In this document: piece after piece, positions 8,899 through 17,290 of the stretch
Layout: every line of letters begins with the position of its first letter
How positions within the stretch are numbered: position 1 is the stretch's first letter
Assembly: GCF_000373585.1 (NCBI RefSeq)
Contig: NZ_KB891877.1
Location: 78,529-142,528, forward strand
Length of the DNA stretch: 64,000 nucleotides
Direction: 5' to 3'
From: Streptomyces sp. MspMP-M5
GTDB lineage: Bacteria; Actinomycetota; Actinomycetes; Streptomycetales; Streptomycetaceae
The notes under the pieces: generated by a model
Told to the model about the DNA's origin: nothing
What the model saw: the letters and a program-made list of their open reading frames with translations, nothing else
The model's database searches: none
Position numbers and translations under genes: made by a program

Positions 8899-10764
8899 TC
8901 ACCGCCCGACCGCGTACCCCTGCATGCCGCGCGGATTGGCCGCGGCCGACAGCACCCCGGTCCGCGGGTCGCGGGCCACCGCGCACAGCCGCCCCTCCGA
9001 CCAGGCGCCGCCCACCGTGACGTCGTGGCCGCGGCGCCGCAGCCCGTCGATGACCGCGTCGCCGATCCGGGATTCGACGGTGACGCCGCCGGGCCGCATG
9101 ACGCGCGGGAAGAAGGAGCCGGGGAAGGAGTCGTGGTGCCAGTTCGGGGCGTCGATGGCGCCCTGGAGGTCGAGGCCGCCGCGGACCTGCGGGCGCAGCG
9201 CCACCGCCAGGAAGAAATGCAGCTGCCACTGGTCCTGCTGGTCGCCGCCGGGGGTGCCGAACGCCATGACGGGGACGCCGTCGCGCAGGGCGAGGGACGG
9301 GGTGAGGGTGGTGCGGGGGCGGCGCCCGGGGGTGAGGGAGTTGGGCAGGCCCTCCTCCAGCCAGGCCATCTGGAGGCGGGTGCCGAGCGGGAAGCCGAGG
9401 CCGGGGACGACGGGGTTGGACTGGAGCCAGCCGCCGGAGGGGGTGGCGGAGACGAGGTTGCCCCAGCGGTCGACGATGTCGATGTGGCAGGTGTCGCCGC
9501 GGGTGGTGCCGTCCCGGTCGACCTCGGGGGCGACGGCGGGCGGTTCAGCGCGGCCGTGCGCGGCGGTGTTGAGGCCGCGGGCCATGGTCGGCTCCCCCGC
9601 GCCGCCGGCCAGGAGGCCCGCCGCGGCGGACCCGCCGGTTCCGGTGGCCACCGCCAGGGCGTGCTTGCTCAGCCGCGGGTTGCGGCCCTCGGGGCTGCCG
9701 GGCCGCAGCGCGTACGAGGCGCGGTCGCCGATGAGGGCGCGGCGGGCGGTGTTGTAGTCGTCGCCGAGCAGGGTGGCGAGCGGGACGTCGGCGGCGTCGC
9801 CGTACCACGCCTCGCGGTCGGCCATCGCGAGTTTGCTGCCCTCGATGAGGAGATGGACGTATTCCGGGCTTCCGTAGGCGGGCAACTCCTCGGGCAGCAG
9901 GGCGAGTTGCTGGAGGAAGACGGGGCCCTGGGTCCAGCCGCCGGCCTTGGCGACGGTCCAGCCGTGCCAGTCGTGGGTGACCGGGTCCTCGTAGGTGGCG
10001 GTGTAGGCGGTCAGGTCGTCGCCGGTGAGGGTGCCGGCGTGCGGTTCGCCGGAGGTGTCCATGGCGGGGCGGGCGGCGAAGTCGGCGAGCGCCTCGCCGA
10101 TGAAGCCCTCGCGCCAGATGCGGCGGGCGGCCTCGATCTGTGCCTCGCGGTCGGCGGAGGCGGCCGCGGCCTCGGTGAGGAGGCGGCGCCAGGTGGCGGC
10201 CAGGGGGCGGTTGGTGAGGAGTTCGCCGGGGCGGACGGCGCGGCCGCCGCGGAGGTAGAGCTCGGCCGAGGAGGTCCACTCGGTCTCGAAGAGCGTGCGG
10301 ACGGTTTCCACGGTCTCCCCGATCCGTTCGACGGCGGGGTGACCCTGCTCGGCGTATCCGATGGCGTAACGGAGCACCTCGGCCAGGGACTTGGTGCCGT
10401 GGTCGCGCAGCAGCAGCATCCAGGCGTCGAAGGCGCCGGGGACGGCGGCGGCGAGCGGCCCGGTACCGGGGACGAGGTCGAGGCCCAGGGAGGTGTAGTG
10501 GGCCACGGTGGCGCCGGCGGGGGCGGGGCCCTGCCCGCACAGCACCCGCACCGGTCCGTCCGCCGGGGCCAGGATGACGGGCACCTCGCCGGCCGGCCCG
10601 TTCAGGTGCGGTTCGACGACGTGCAGCACGAACCCGGCGGCGACGGCGGCGTCGAAGGCGTTGCCGCCATCCTCCAGTACGGCCATCGCGGACTGGGACG
10701 CCAGCCAGTGGGTGGTGGCGGCCATGCCGAAGGTGCCGTGGAGGGTGGGGCGGGTGGTGAACAC
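8899..10764 (-). CDS. gamma-glutamyltransferase family protein, no signal peptide
   Basis: A 621-residue Ntn-hydrolase of the gamma-glutamyltranspeptidase family. The self-cleavage and nucleophile Thr is in the RGDTCHIDIVDRWGN stretch, where catalytic Thr is followed by the conserved VDxxGN segment. The binding loop appears further on as TPSLALRDG and GTPGGDQQDQ. There is no export signal, unlike classical GGT and unlike the second GGT in this window (34486-36297), so it probably works in the cytoplasm on a non-glutathione amide. Glutathione is absent from actinobacteria. The GTG start at 10764 has GAGGAG 5 bases upstream. Confidence 0.88.
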   Translation of the reverse strand: MFTTRPTLHGTFGMAATTHWLASQSAMAVLEDGGNAFDAAVAAGFVLHVVEPHLNGPAGEVPVILAPADGPVRVLCGQGPAPAGATVAHYTSLGLDLVPGTGPLAAAVPGAFDAWMLLLRDHGTKSLAEVLRYAIGYAEQGHPAVERIGETVETVRTLFETEWTSSAELYLRGGRAVRPGELLTNRPLAATWRRLLTEAAAASADREAQIEAARRIWREGFIGEALADFAARPAMDTSGEPHAGTLTGDDLTAYTATYEDPVTHDWHGWTVAKAGGWTQGPVFLQQLALLPEELPAYGSPEYVHLLIEGSKLAMADREAWYGDAADVPLATLLGDDYNTARRALIGDRASYALRPGSPEGRNPRLSKHALAVATGTGGSAAAGLLAGGAGEPTMARGLNTAAHGRAEPPAVAPEVDRDGTTRGDTCHIDIVDRWGNLVSATPSGGWLQSNPVVPGLGFPLGTRLQMAWLEEGLPNSLTPGRRPRTTLTPSLALRDGVPVMAFGTPGGDQQDQWQLHFFLAVALRPQVRGGLDLQGAIDAPNWHHDSFPGSFFPRVMRPGGVTVESRIGDAVIDGLRRRGHDVTVGGAWSEGRLCAVARDPRTGVLSAAANPRGMQGYAVGR

Positions 10765-10979
10765 GGGGGCTCCTCGTCGTCGTGGGGCATGGCGGCTCTT
10801 GTGGGGCGTGGCGGCCCATGGCGGCCGGCGGGGCGTACGGGTCACCCGTACTCTCCCCGGACTGGGCGGCTTCTCACCCTCCCCGCACGGGTGGGCGCCC
10901 CACGCGGGTGCCGGCGGCCTCCGCCACCGCCGCTCGGCACAGCCCTGCCCCGGCTGCCGGACCCGCCGGGCTGACGCGG

Positions 10980-11750
10980 TCACGCCTGACGGGTCGGCAG
11001 CACGATCGCCTGGCGCAGGTTGACATGGCGGGCACGGCTGGTCGTGAAGGCGATCAGGTCGGCGATGTCGTCGGCGGACAGTCCGATCAGCGCGTCGAAC
11101 ATGCCGTCCAGCTGGCCGGAGAGTTCCGCGTTGTCGACGTGGTCGGCGAGTTCGGTGTCGGTCAGGCCCGGTTCGATGTTGGTGACGCGGACGTCGAGCG
11201 GGCCCAGTTCGGTGCGCAGGGACTGCGAGAGGTAGGTCAGCGCGGCCTTGGTCGCGCCGTAGACGGCGTAGTGGGGGAACGGGACGTGCGCGCCGATCGA
11301 GGAGATGTTGACCAGGTCCGCGGTCCGGCCCGCCGCGGCGGCCGCGATCAGGTCGGGGGTGAAGGCGCGGATGACGCGCAGCGCGCCGGTCACGTTGGTG
11401 TCCAGCATGCACTGCCACTCGTCGGTGCGGCCCGCCGTGACGGGGTTGGGCAGCATCACGCCCGCGGCGTTGACGACGAGGTCGACGGCGCCGTACGCGG
11501 TGTGCACCTGCCGTACCGCGGCGTCCACGCAAGCGGCGTCGGTGAGGTCGGTGGGGACGGCGAGGGCCTGGCCGCCGGCCGCCTCGATCTTGCCGGCCAG
11601 GTCGGTCAGGTCGGTCAGCCGCTCGGCCCGGCGGGCGAGCAGCGCCACCCGCACACCGTACGAGGCGAGCAGCCGGGCGGTGGCCTCGCCCATGCCGCTG
11701 GCGGCTCCGGTGACAACGGCGGTGCGGCCGGTGAGGGTGTCATACGACAT
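10980..11750 (-). CDS. short-chain dehydrogenase/reductase
   Basis: A 256-residue classical SDR. The cofactor motif TGAASGMG is at residues 14-21, NAAG follows near residue 90, the catalytic Ser lies in NISSIG near 145, and the Tyr-x3-Lys is YGATK. The product is an NAD(P)-dependent alcohol/ketone oxidoreductase of unknown substrate. ATG 11750 has GGAG about 7 bases upstream. It is divergent from the XRE/MmyB regulator at 11899; paired MmyB-SDR arrangements usually mean the regulator represses the SDR until a ligand binds. Confidence 0.9.
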   Translation of the reverse strand: MSYDTLTGRTAVVTGAASGMGEATARLLASYGVRVALLARRAERLTDLTDLAGKIEAAGGQALAVPTDLTDAACVDAAVRQVHTAYGAVDLVVNAAGVMLPNPVTAGRTDEWQCMLDTNVTGALRVIRAFTPDLIAAAAAGRTADLVNISSIGAHVPFPHYAVYGATKAALTYLSQSLRTELGPLDVRVTNIEPGLTDTELADHVDNAELSGQLDGMFDALIGLSADDIADLIAFTTSRARHVNLRQAIVLPTRQA

Positions 11751-11841
11751 GGGATCTCCTGGGGTGGTGGTCGCCCCGGGGCGTCTCCCGGCGACGTCCA
11801 CCACCTTGCGGCCAGCCGGCGCGGCGGCCCAGAGTGGCGGT

Positions 11842-11868
11842 TTTCCTGGGTTTGCCAGTACCAGGAAA
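11842..11868. promoter_or_regulatory. inverted repeat, probable MmyB-type operator
   Basis: TTTCCTGG (11842-11849) and CCAGGAAA (11861-11868) are perfect 8-base arms with an 11-base spacer, placed between the divergent SDR and XRE genes. The sequence is AT-richer than its surroundings. Confidence 0.55.
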
Positions 11869-11885
11869 GACGGGGGGCCGGGGCC

Positions 11886-11891
11886 TAGGAT
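11886..11891 (+). promoter_or_regulatory. -10 box, leaderless promoter of the XRE gene
   Basis: TAGGAT ends 7 bases before the ATG at 11899, downstream of the inverted repeat. Confidence 0.5.
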
Positions 11892-11898
11892 CGCCGGT

Positions 11899-12774
11899 AT
11901 GGACACACCCATAGGCCGGGAGATCGGCGACTTCCTGCGCTCGCGGCGCGCCCGTATCCGGCCGGAGGAGGTCGGGCTGCCCGGCCACGGCAGGCGGCGG
12001 GTGCCGGGACTGCGCCGGGAGGAGGTCGCCCAGCTCGCGGGCGTCAGTGTCGACTACTACATCCGTCTGGAGCAGGGCCGCGGCCCGTCGGTCTCGGACG
12101 CCGTGCTGGATGCGATCGGACGGGTGCTGCGCCTGGACGACACCGAGCAGGAGTACCTGCGCAAGGTGGCCCGGCCGGGCGCGCGCCGCCCGTCCGCGGG
12201 GCCCCGGGCGGCCGCCGACGGTCCCGCGGCCCAGAAGGTCCGCCCCGGCCTGCGGCTGCTCCTGGACACCCTGGACCGGGCCCCGGCGTTCGTCCTCGGC
12301 CACCGTATGGACGTGCTCGCCTGGAACGACCTCGGTGACGCCGTCGTCGGCTTCTCGCGGCTGGCGCCCCGGGACCGCAACATTCCGCGTCAGGTGTTCC
12401 TCGACCCGCGGGCCCGTGAGACGTACCCGGAGTGGCCGGCGGTGGCCGCGGAGACCGTCGCGCATCTGCGCCTGTACGCCGGCAACCATCCACAGGACCC
12501 CCAACTTGCCACGCTCGTGGGCGAGTTGTCGCTCGCGAGCGAGGACTTCCGCCGCCTGTGGGCGGACCACCAGGTCCGGGAGAAGTCCCACGGCGACAAG
12601 CGCCTGGTGCACCCCGTGGTCGGCGAACTGGCCCTGCCCTACGAGACGTTGACGGTGGCGGGCGAGCCGGACCAGATGCTGGTCGTCTACACCCCGGAGC
12701 CGGGCTCGCGGACGGAGGAGCGGCTGAAGCTGCTGGCGAGCTGGGCGGCGACGCCCGCGGCCCCCCAGGCGTGA
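11899..12774 (+). CDS. XRE-family regulator with MmyB-like ligand domain
   Basis: A 291-residue transcription factor. Residues about 8-75 form the XRE helix-turn-helix (LRREEVAQLAGVSVDYYIRL). Residues about 105-285 match the MLTR/MmyB-like ligand-binding domain (LGHRMDVLAWNDL, then RETYPEWP and GELSLASEDFRRLWADH). These regulators bind fatty-acid-like or hydrophobic ligands and commonly repress an adjacent divergent oxidoreductase, here the SDR. The start is fixed by the MDTPIGREIGDFLRSRR family N terminus and a leaderless -10 box. Confidence 0.92.
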   Translation: MDTPIGREIGDFLRSRRARIRPEEVGLPGHGRRRVPGLRREEVAQLAGVSVDYYIRLEQGRGPSVSDAVLDAIGRVLRLDDTEQEYLRKVARPGARRPSAGPRAAADGPAAQKVRPGLRLLLDTLDRAPAFVLGHRMDVLAWNDLGDAVVGFSRLAPRDRNIPRQVFLDPRARETYPEWPAVAAETVAHLRLYAGNHPQDPQLATLVGELSLASEDFRRLWADHQVREKSHGDKRLVHPVVGELALPYETLTVAGEPDQMLVVYTPEPGSRTEERLKLLASWAATPAAPQA

Positions 12775-12892
12775 CGGCACACACCGTACGCACGCACCGC
12801 AGGCACCCACCGTGCGGTTACCGTGTCGGGAGAAATACGGAAAACCCGGCACCGTATCGGAGCACGGTGCTTTACGAGGCGGAGAGTGTGGA

Positions 12893-13957
12893 GTGCACGG
12901 CGAATACAAAGTCCCGGGCGGCAAGCTGGTGGTCGTCGATCTGGAGGTCGAGGACGGCCGGCTGAGGAACGTCCGGGTGGCCGGTGACTTTTTCCTGGAA
13001 CCCGACGAGGCGATCCTGGACATCAACTCCGCGCTGGAAGGCGCCCCGGTCGACACCGACACCGCGGGCCTGAAGAACCGCATCGACATCGCGCTCCCCG
13101 AATCGGCGGTGCTCTTCGGTTTCACCAGTGAGAGCGTCGCCGTCGCGGTGCGCCGGGCGCTCGCCCAGGCCACCGACTGGAGCGACTACGACTGGCAGCT
13201 CATCCACACCGCGCCCCAGCCGCCGGCCCTCCATATGGCCCTCGACGAGGTCATCACCACGGAGGTGGCGGCGGGCCGCCGGCCGCCCACCCTCCGGGTC
13301 TGGGAATGGGACGCCCCGGCCGTCATCATCGGCAGCTTCCAGTCCCTGCGCAACGAGGTCGACGCCGAGGGCGCGGCCCGCCACGGCGTCACGGTGGTGC
13401 GCCGGATCTCCGGCGGCGGGGCGATGTTCGCCGAGCCGCAGAGCACCATCACCTATTCCCTCGCGGTGCCCGAGGCCCTGGTTTCCGGACTGTCCTTCGC
13501 GGATTCCTACGCCTATCTCGACGACTGGGTGCTCACCGCACTCGGCGACCTGGGAATCAAAGCGTGGTACCAGCCGCTGAACGACATCGCCACCGAACTG
13601 GGGAAAGTGGCCGGCGCCGCGCAGAAAAGAATGGTCGGCCCGGGCGGCGGCCCCGGCGCGGTGCTGCACCACGTCACCATGTCCTACGACATCGACGCCG
13701 ACAAAATGCTCGATGTGCTGCGCATCGGCAAGGAAAAGCTCTCCGACAAGGGGACCAGGAGCGCCAAGAAGCGCGTCGATCCGCTGCGCCGCCAGACCGG
13801 ACTCCCCCGCGAAGCCGTCATCGAGAAAATGATCGACTCCTTCCGCTCGCGCTACGGCCTCACCCCCGGCGAGGTCACCCCCGAGGAACTCGCCCGCGCC
13901 CAGGACCTCGTCCTCGGCAAATTCCAGAACGACGAGTGGACGGCGCGGATTCCCTGA
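12893..13957 (+). CDS. lipoate--protein ligase-like protein, accessory domain first
   Basis: A 354-residue biotin/lipoate ligase-fold protein. Residues 1-95 resemble the lipoate-ligase accessory domain (GGKLVVVDLEVEDGRLRNV), which is C-terminal in E. coli LplA. The catalytic domain follows with RRISGGGAMFAE near residue 168 and the adenylate-binding Lys in ELGKVAGAAQKR near 240. It should attach lipoate or octanoate, or a related acid, to a lysine of an acceptor protein. The GTG at 12893 (VHGEYKVPGGK) has a GGAG-rich stretch upstream and begins exactly at the accessory domain. No lipoyl acceptor gene is adjacent. The codon preferences look slightly less GC-rich than in its neighbours. Confidence 0.85.
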   Translation: MHGEYKVPGGKLVVVDLEVEDGRLRNVRVAGDFFLEPDEAILDINSALEGAPVDTDTAGLKNRIDIALPESAVLFGFTSESVAVAVRRALAQATDWSDYDWQLIHTAPQPPALHMALDEVITTEVAAGRRPPTLRVWEWDAPAVIIGSFQSLRNEVDAEGAARHGVTVVRRISGGGAMFAEPQSTITYSLAVPEALVSGLSFADSYAYLDDWVLTALGDLGIKAWYQPLNDIATELGKVAGAAQKRMVGPGGGPGAVLHHVTMSYDIDADKMLDVLRIGKEKLSDKGTRSAKKRVDPLRRQTGLPREAVIEKMIDSFRSRYGLTPGEVTPEELARAQDLVLGKFQNDEWTARIP

Positions 13958-13970
13958 GCCGCCGGCGCCG

Positions 13971-13991
13971 CGCCGGCCCTCACGGCCGGCG
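13971..13991 (+). terminator. GC hairpin after the lipoate-ligase-like gene
   Basis: CGCCGGCC and GGCCGGCG form perfect 8-bp arms with a 5-base loop, starting 14 bases after the stop. There is no T tract, as is usual for Streptomyces terminators. Confidence 0.6.
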
Positions 13992-14108
13992 GCGCTAGGT
14001 CCTGTCGTCTCAGCGGGCCCGCCGTCGCCGCGGCGAAGACGGTCACCGCGACGGCAAACGCTGACCGGCCGTGGCCGGGCGTTCGCCCGGATGGGCTTTC
14101 GCACGGCT

Positions 14109-14127
14109 GCCTGACGGAGCGTCAGGC
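14109..14127. promoter_or_regulatory. compact palindrome in a 405-base gap
   Basis: GCCTGACG-GAG-CGTCAGGC is a perfect 8-bp inverted repeat with a 3-base loop. A related CCTGACGAAGCCTCAG follows near 14182. It is in the 13958-14362 gap upstream of the molybdoenzyme gene, so it is a candidate operator or attenuator. I see nothing else in that gap apart from the terminator at 13971. Confidence 0.4.
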
Positions 14128-14362
14128 GACTCCAGACGGGCGGTTTTCGTTCCGGCCGGCCATCCGCCGCGCAGGTGGCCACGCCTGACGAAGCCTCAGC
14201 TCAGCGGCGTGCCCGGCAGCCCGGGGCACACGTCGGACCGGGTGCGCGTCGACCGGGCACGCGGGTACGCCGGGATTCGCAGCCGGAGTTGGGCGATCAC
14301 GCAGCGTAAGGTCGGGAGCGGCCGGCCGGTCTGGGCGGACCAGTCAGGGAAGGGAGCAGACG

Positions 14363-16771
14363 ATGGCTGACCGGATCGGCGATGTGTGGGGCAAGCGGAC
14401 CCCCTATCCCGCCGGCGGCAGCTGGCCGCTCCGCGTCGACGCATGCCTGGCGATCCCGCACGACCACGTCGAACGGTGGGTGCCGTCGGTCTGCGTCCTG
14501 TGTTCCAACGGCTGCGGGCTGGACATCGCCGTCTCCGACGGCCGCATCGTGGGGGTGCGGGGGCGCGCCCAGGACCGCGTCAACCATGGCCGGCTCGGCC
14601 CGAAGGGACTCTTCGGCTGGCAGGCCGGCCACTCGCGGGACCGGCTGCTCCACCCGCAGATGCGGATCGACGGAGCGCTGCGGCAGGTCGACTGGGAGAC
14701 GGCCATGACGGCCGTGGTCGAGCGTTCGCAGGCCGTCCTCTCCCGGCACGGCCCGCTGGCCATGGCGTTCTACACCAGCGGCCAGCTCTTCGCGGAGGAG
14801 CACTACGCCCAGGCACTGATCGCCCGCGGCGGGATCGGCACACCCCATCTGGACGCCAGCACCCGACTGTGCACCGCGACCGCGCAACGGGCGCTGATCG
14901 AGAGCTTCGGCAGCGACGGGGACCCCGGCTCGTACACCGACATCGACCACTGCGACACGCTGTTCCTCGTCGGCCACAACGTCGCCGAGAGCCAGACGGT
15001 GCTGTGGGCGCGGATGCTCGACCGGTTGCACGGTCCGGACCGCCCGCGGCTGATCGTCGTCGATCCGCGGCTGACACCGACCGCCCGCGCCGCCGACGTG
15101 CACCTGCCCGTCCGTCCGGGCACCAACGTCGCCCTGCTCAACGCGCTGCTGCACGAACTGATCCGGAACGACCGGATCGACCGGGCCTTCGTCGACGCCC
15201 GCACCACCGGCTTCGCCGAACTGGCCGAGACCGTCGCGGACTATCCCGCCGAGCGGGCCGCCGAGATCTGCGGCGTCCCGGCGCACCTCGTCCGGCGGGC
15301 GGCACACCTCATCGGGACCGCCCACCACCTGGTGTCGACCGTCCTCCAGGGCGTCTACCAGTCGCACCAGGCCACCGCGGCCGCCGTGCAGGTCAACAAC
15401 ATCAACCTCGTCCGCGGCATGATCGGGCGGCCCGGGGCCACGGTCTTCCAGATGAACGGCCAGCCCAGCGCCGAGAACGCCCGGGAGGCCGGCGCCGACG
15501 GTTCCCTGCCCGCCTTCCTCAACTGGCAGAACGACGCCCACGTCCAGCACCTGGCCGACCACTGGAACGTCGACCCGCTGCGCATCCCCCACTGGGCGCC
15601 GCCCACGCCCGCCATGGAGATCTTCCGGCACTGCGAGACCGGTTCGATCAGGTTCCTCTGGATCACCGGGAGCAATCCCGCCGTCTCCCTTCCCGACCTG
15701 CACCGCATCCGCGCCGTCCTCGGATCCGAACGGCTCTTCCTGGTCGTCTCCGACGCCTTCCCGACCGAGACCACCGCCCTGGCGGACGTGGTGCTGCCCG
15801 CCGCCATGTGGGGCGAGAAGACCGGCTGCGTCACCAACGCCGACCGCACCGTCCACCTGTCCCACAAGGCCGTCGAACCGCCCGGAGAGGCCCGCAGCGA
15901 CTTCGCCGTCCTGCTCGACTACGCCCGGCGGATGCACCTGACCGACCGCGACGGCGACCCGCTGCTGCGCTGGCACCAGCCGGAGGACGCCTGGCACGAC
16001 TTCATCGCCCTGACCAAGGGGCGGCCCTGCGACCAGTCAGCGCTCACCTACGAGCGGCTGCGCAGCAGCGACGGTGTGCAGTGGCCCTGCACGGAGTCCG
16101 CCCCCGACGGCACCGAGCGCCTCTACACCGACCACCTCTTCCCCACCGCCGCCGACCGCTGCGAGGACTACGGGCACGACCTCGCCACCGGCGCCCGGCA
16201 CGAGCCCGACGAGTACCGGCTCCACGACCCCGCGGGACGGGCCGTCCTGAAGGCGGCGCACTACCTGCCGCCGCACGAACTCCCGGACGAGGACTACCCG
16301 TTGCAGCTGACCCTCGGCCGCAGCGTCTACCACTGGAACACCCGCACCAAGACCGCCCGTGTCCCCGAACTCGTCGACGCGGCACCGGAGGTGTGGGTGG
16401 AGCTGCACCCCGACGACGCGCACGGCCGGGACATCGCCGAGGGCGACCTGGTCCGGGTGTCCTCCCGCCAGGGCGAGGTCGAGGCTCCCGCCGTGCTGCG
16501 CGGCAGCCGCCCCGGCCTGGTGTTCGTCCCGTTCCACTACGGCTACTTCGACCAGACCGACCCCGACCGGCACAACCGGGCCGCCAACGAACTCACCCAC
16601 ACCGCATGGGACCCGGTGTCCGGACAACCCGTCTACAAGGCCACTCCGGTGCGGCTGACCAAGGTCGCCGACGCCGAAGCCGGCGGCCGGCCGGTCGTCG
16701 TCACCGACGCGGGGCTGAACGCCACCGACGGCGCCGGCGGCCCCACCGATGCCACGGAGCCGCAACGATGA
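14363..16771 (+). CDS. molybdopterin oxidoreductase, nitrate-reductase/formate-dehydrogenase-like
   Basis: An 802-residue protein of the DMSO-reductase superfamily, binding a bis-MGD molybdenum cofactor. Near the N terminus CVLCSNGCG supplies Cys44, Cys47 and Cys51 of the usual 4Fe-4S site. The fourth Cys, normally in the LCPKG motif, is Gly79 (NHGRLGPKG), so a standard 4Fe-4S cluster may not form. The likely Mo ligand is Cys170 in STRLCTATAQ, as in assimilatory nitrate reductases. The C-terminal MGD-binding domain (LTLGRSVYHWNTRTKT, then RVSSRQGEVEAPAVL) is intact. No Tat signal is visible, so it is likely cytoplasmic. GGGAG lies 7 bases before the ATG. It overlaps the next gene by 4 bases. 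Confidence 0.88.
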   Translation: MADRIGDVWGKRTPYPAGGSWPLRVDACLAIPHDHVERWVPSVCVLCSNGCGLDIAVSDGRIVGVRGRAQDRVNHGRLGPKGLFGWQAGHSRDRLLHPQMRIDGALRQVDWETAMTAVVERSQAVLSRHGPLAMAFYTSGQLFAEEHYAQALIARGGIGTPHLDASTRLCTATAQRALIESFGSDGDPGSYTDIDHCDTLFLVGHNVAESQTVLWARMLDRLHGPDRPRLIVVDPRLTPTARAADVHLPVRPGTNVALLNALLHELIRNDRIDRAFVDARTTGFAELAETVADYPAERAAEICGVPAHLVRRAAHLIGTAHHLVSTVLQGVYQSHQATAAAVQVNNINLVRGMIGRPGATVFQMNGQPSAENAREAGADGSLPAFLNWQNDAHVQHLADHWNVDPLRIPHWAPPTPAMEIFRHCETGSIRFLWITGSNPAVSLPDLHRIRAVLGSERLFLVVSDAFPTETTALADVVLPAAMWGEKTGCVTNADRTVHLSHKAVEPPGEARSDFAVLLDYARRMHLTDRDGDPLLRWHQPEDAWHDFIALTKGRPCDQSALTYERLRSSDGVQWPCTESAPDGTERLYTDHLFPTAADRCEDYGHDLATGARHEPDEYRLHDPAGRAVLKAAHYLPPHELPDEDYPLQLTLGRSVYHWNTRTKTARVPELVDAAPEVWVELHPDDAHGRDIAEGDLVRVSSRQGEVEAPAVLRGSRPGLVFVPFHYGYFDQTDPDRHNRAANELTHTAWDPVSGQPVYKATPVRLTKVADAEAGGRPVVVTDAGLNATDGAGGPTDATEPQR

Positions 16772-17274
16772 AGACGGACAAGGCGGGCGCCCTCCTGCGC
16801 GAACTCCACGACGCCGTGACGGACTTGGCGAAGACCTGCCGCAGCGTCGCCGAACGCCAGGCGGCGGACCGCGGCACGTACTACCCGGCCCACACCGTCG
16901 CCGCGCAGTGCGACCGGCACGCCGCGCGAATCCGGGCCTGGGGGGAGCTTTTCGAGGTGCGCCTGCACGCCCCGGCGGCCGCGCCCGAGCCGCTGTCCGC
17001 GGTACGGGACGCCGTCCGCCACACGTCCGCGGCGTTCCGCGGCGACCGCCCGGAGGCGGGCGTGGCCCTGCTCCACGACCTCTGCCACCTCCACGAGAAG
17101 GCGCAGCGCGTCCACATCCACTGGGTGATGCTCGGCCAGGTCGCCCGGGCGCTGCGCGACCGCGCGCTGCTCGCCGAGGCGGCCGCCCTGCACGACGAGA
17201 CCCGCACCCAGATCAAGTGGATCACCACCCGGATCAGGGAGGCGGCCCCGCAGGCCGTCGCGGTCGCCGACTGA
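16768..17274 (+). CDS. small helical protein coupled to the molybdoenzyme
   Basis: A 168-residue protein whose family I do not recognise. Its ATG overlaps the molybdoenzyme stop (ATGA), implying translational coupling and near-equal expression. The sequence is almost entirely amphipathic helix, rich in Arg, Ala and His, with three scattered Cys residues and no membrane segment or signal. The pattern is that of a helical bundle. By position it could be a cofactor-insertion chaperone (as NarJ or TorD are for related enzymes) or an electron-transfer subunit, but no motif confirms either. Its 3' end is 16 bases from the convergent trpS stop. Confidence 0.75.
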   Translation: MKTDKAGALLRELHDAVTDLAKTCRSVAERQAADRGTYYPAHTVAAQCDRHAARIRAWGELFEVRLHAPAAAPEPLSAVRDAVRHTSAAFRGDRPEAGVALLHDLCHLHEKAQRVHIHWVMLGQVARALRDRALLAEAAALHDETRTQIKWITTRIREAAPQAVAVAD

Positions 17275-17290
17275 CCGGACACCGTGCCTC

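Noticed and set aside
14386..17274. 962-codon frame through the molybdoenzyme
   Set aside because: Arg/Pro-rich shadow in the +2 frame; only its last 168 codons, starting at the overlapping ATG 16768, look like protein.
12893..17274. Biosynthetic gene cluster built around the ligase and molybdoenzyme
   Set aside because: No core synthase, carrier protein or resistance gene; the genes are separated by a terminator and 400 bases.
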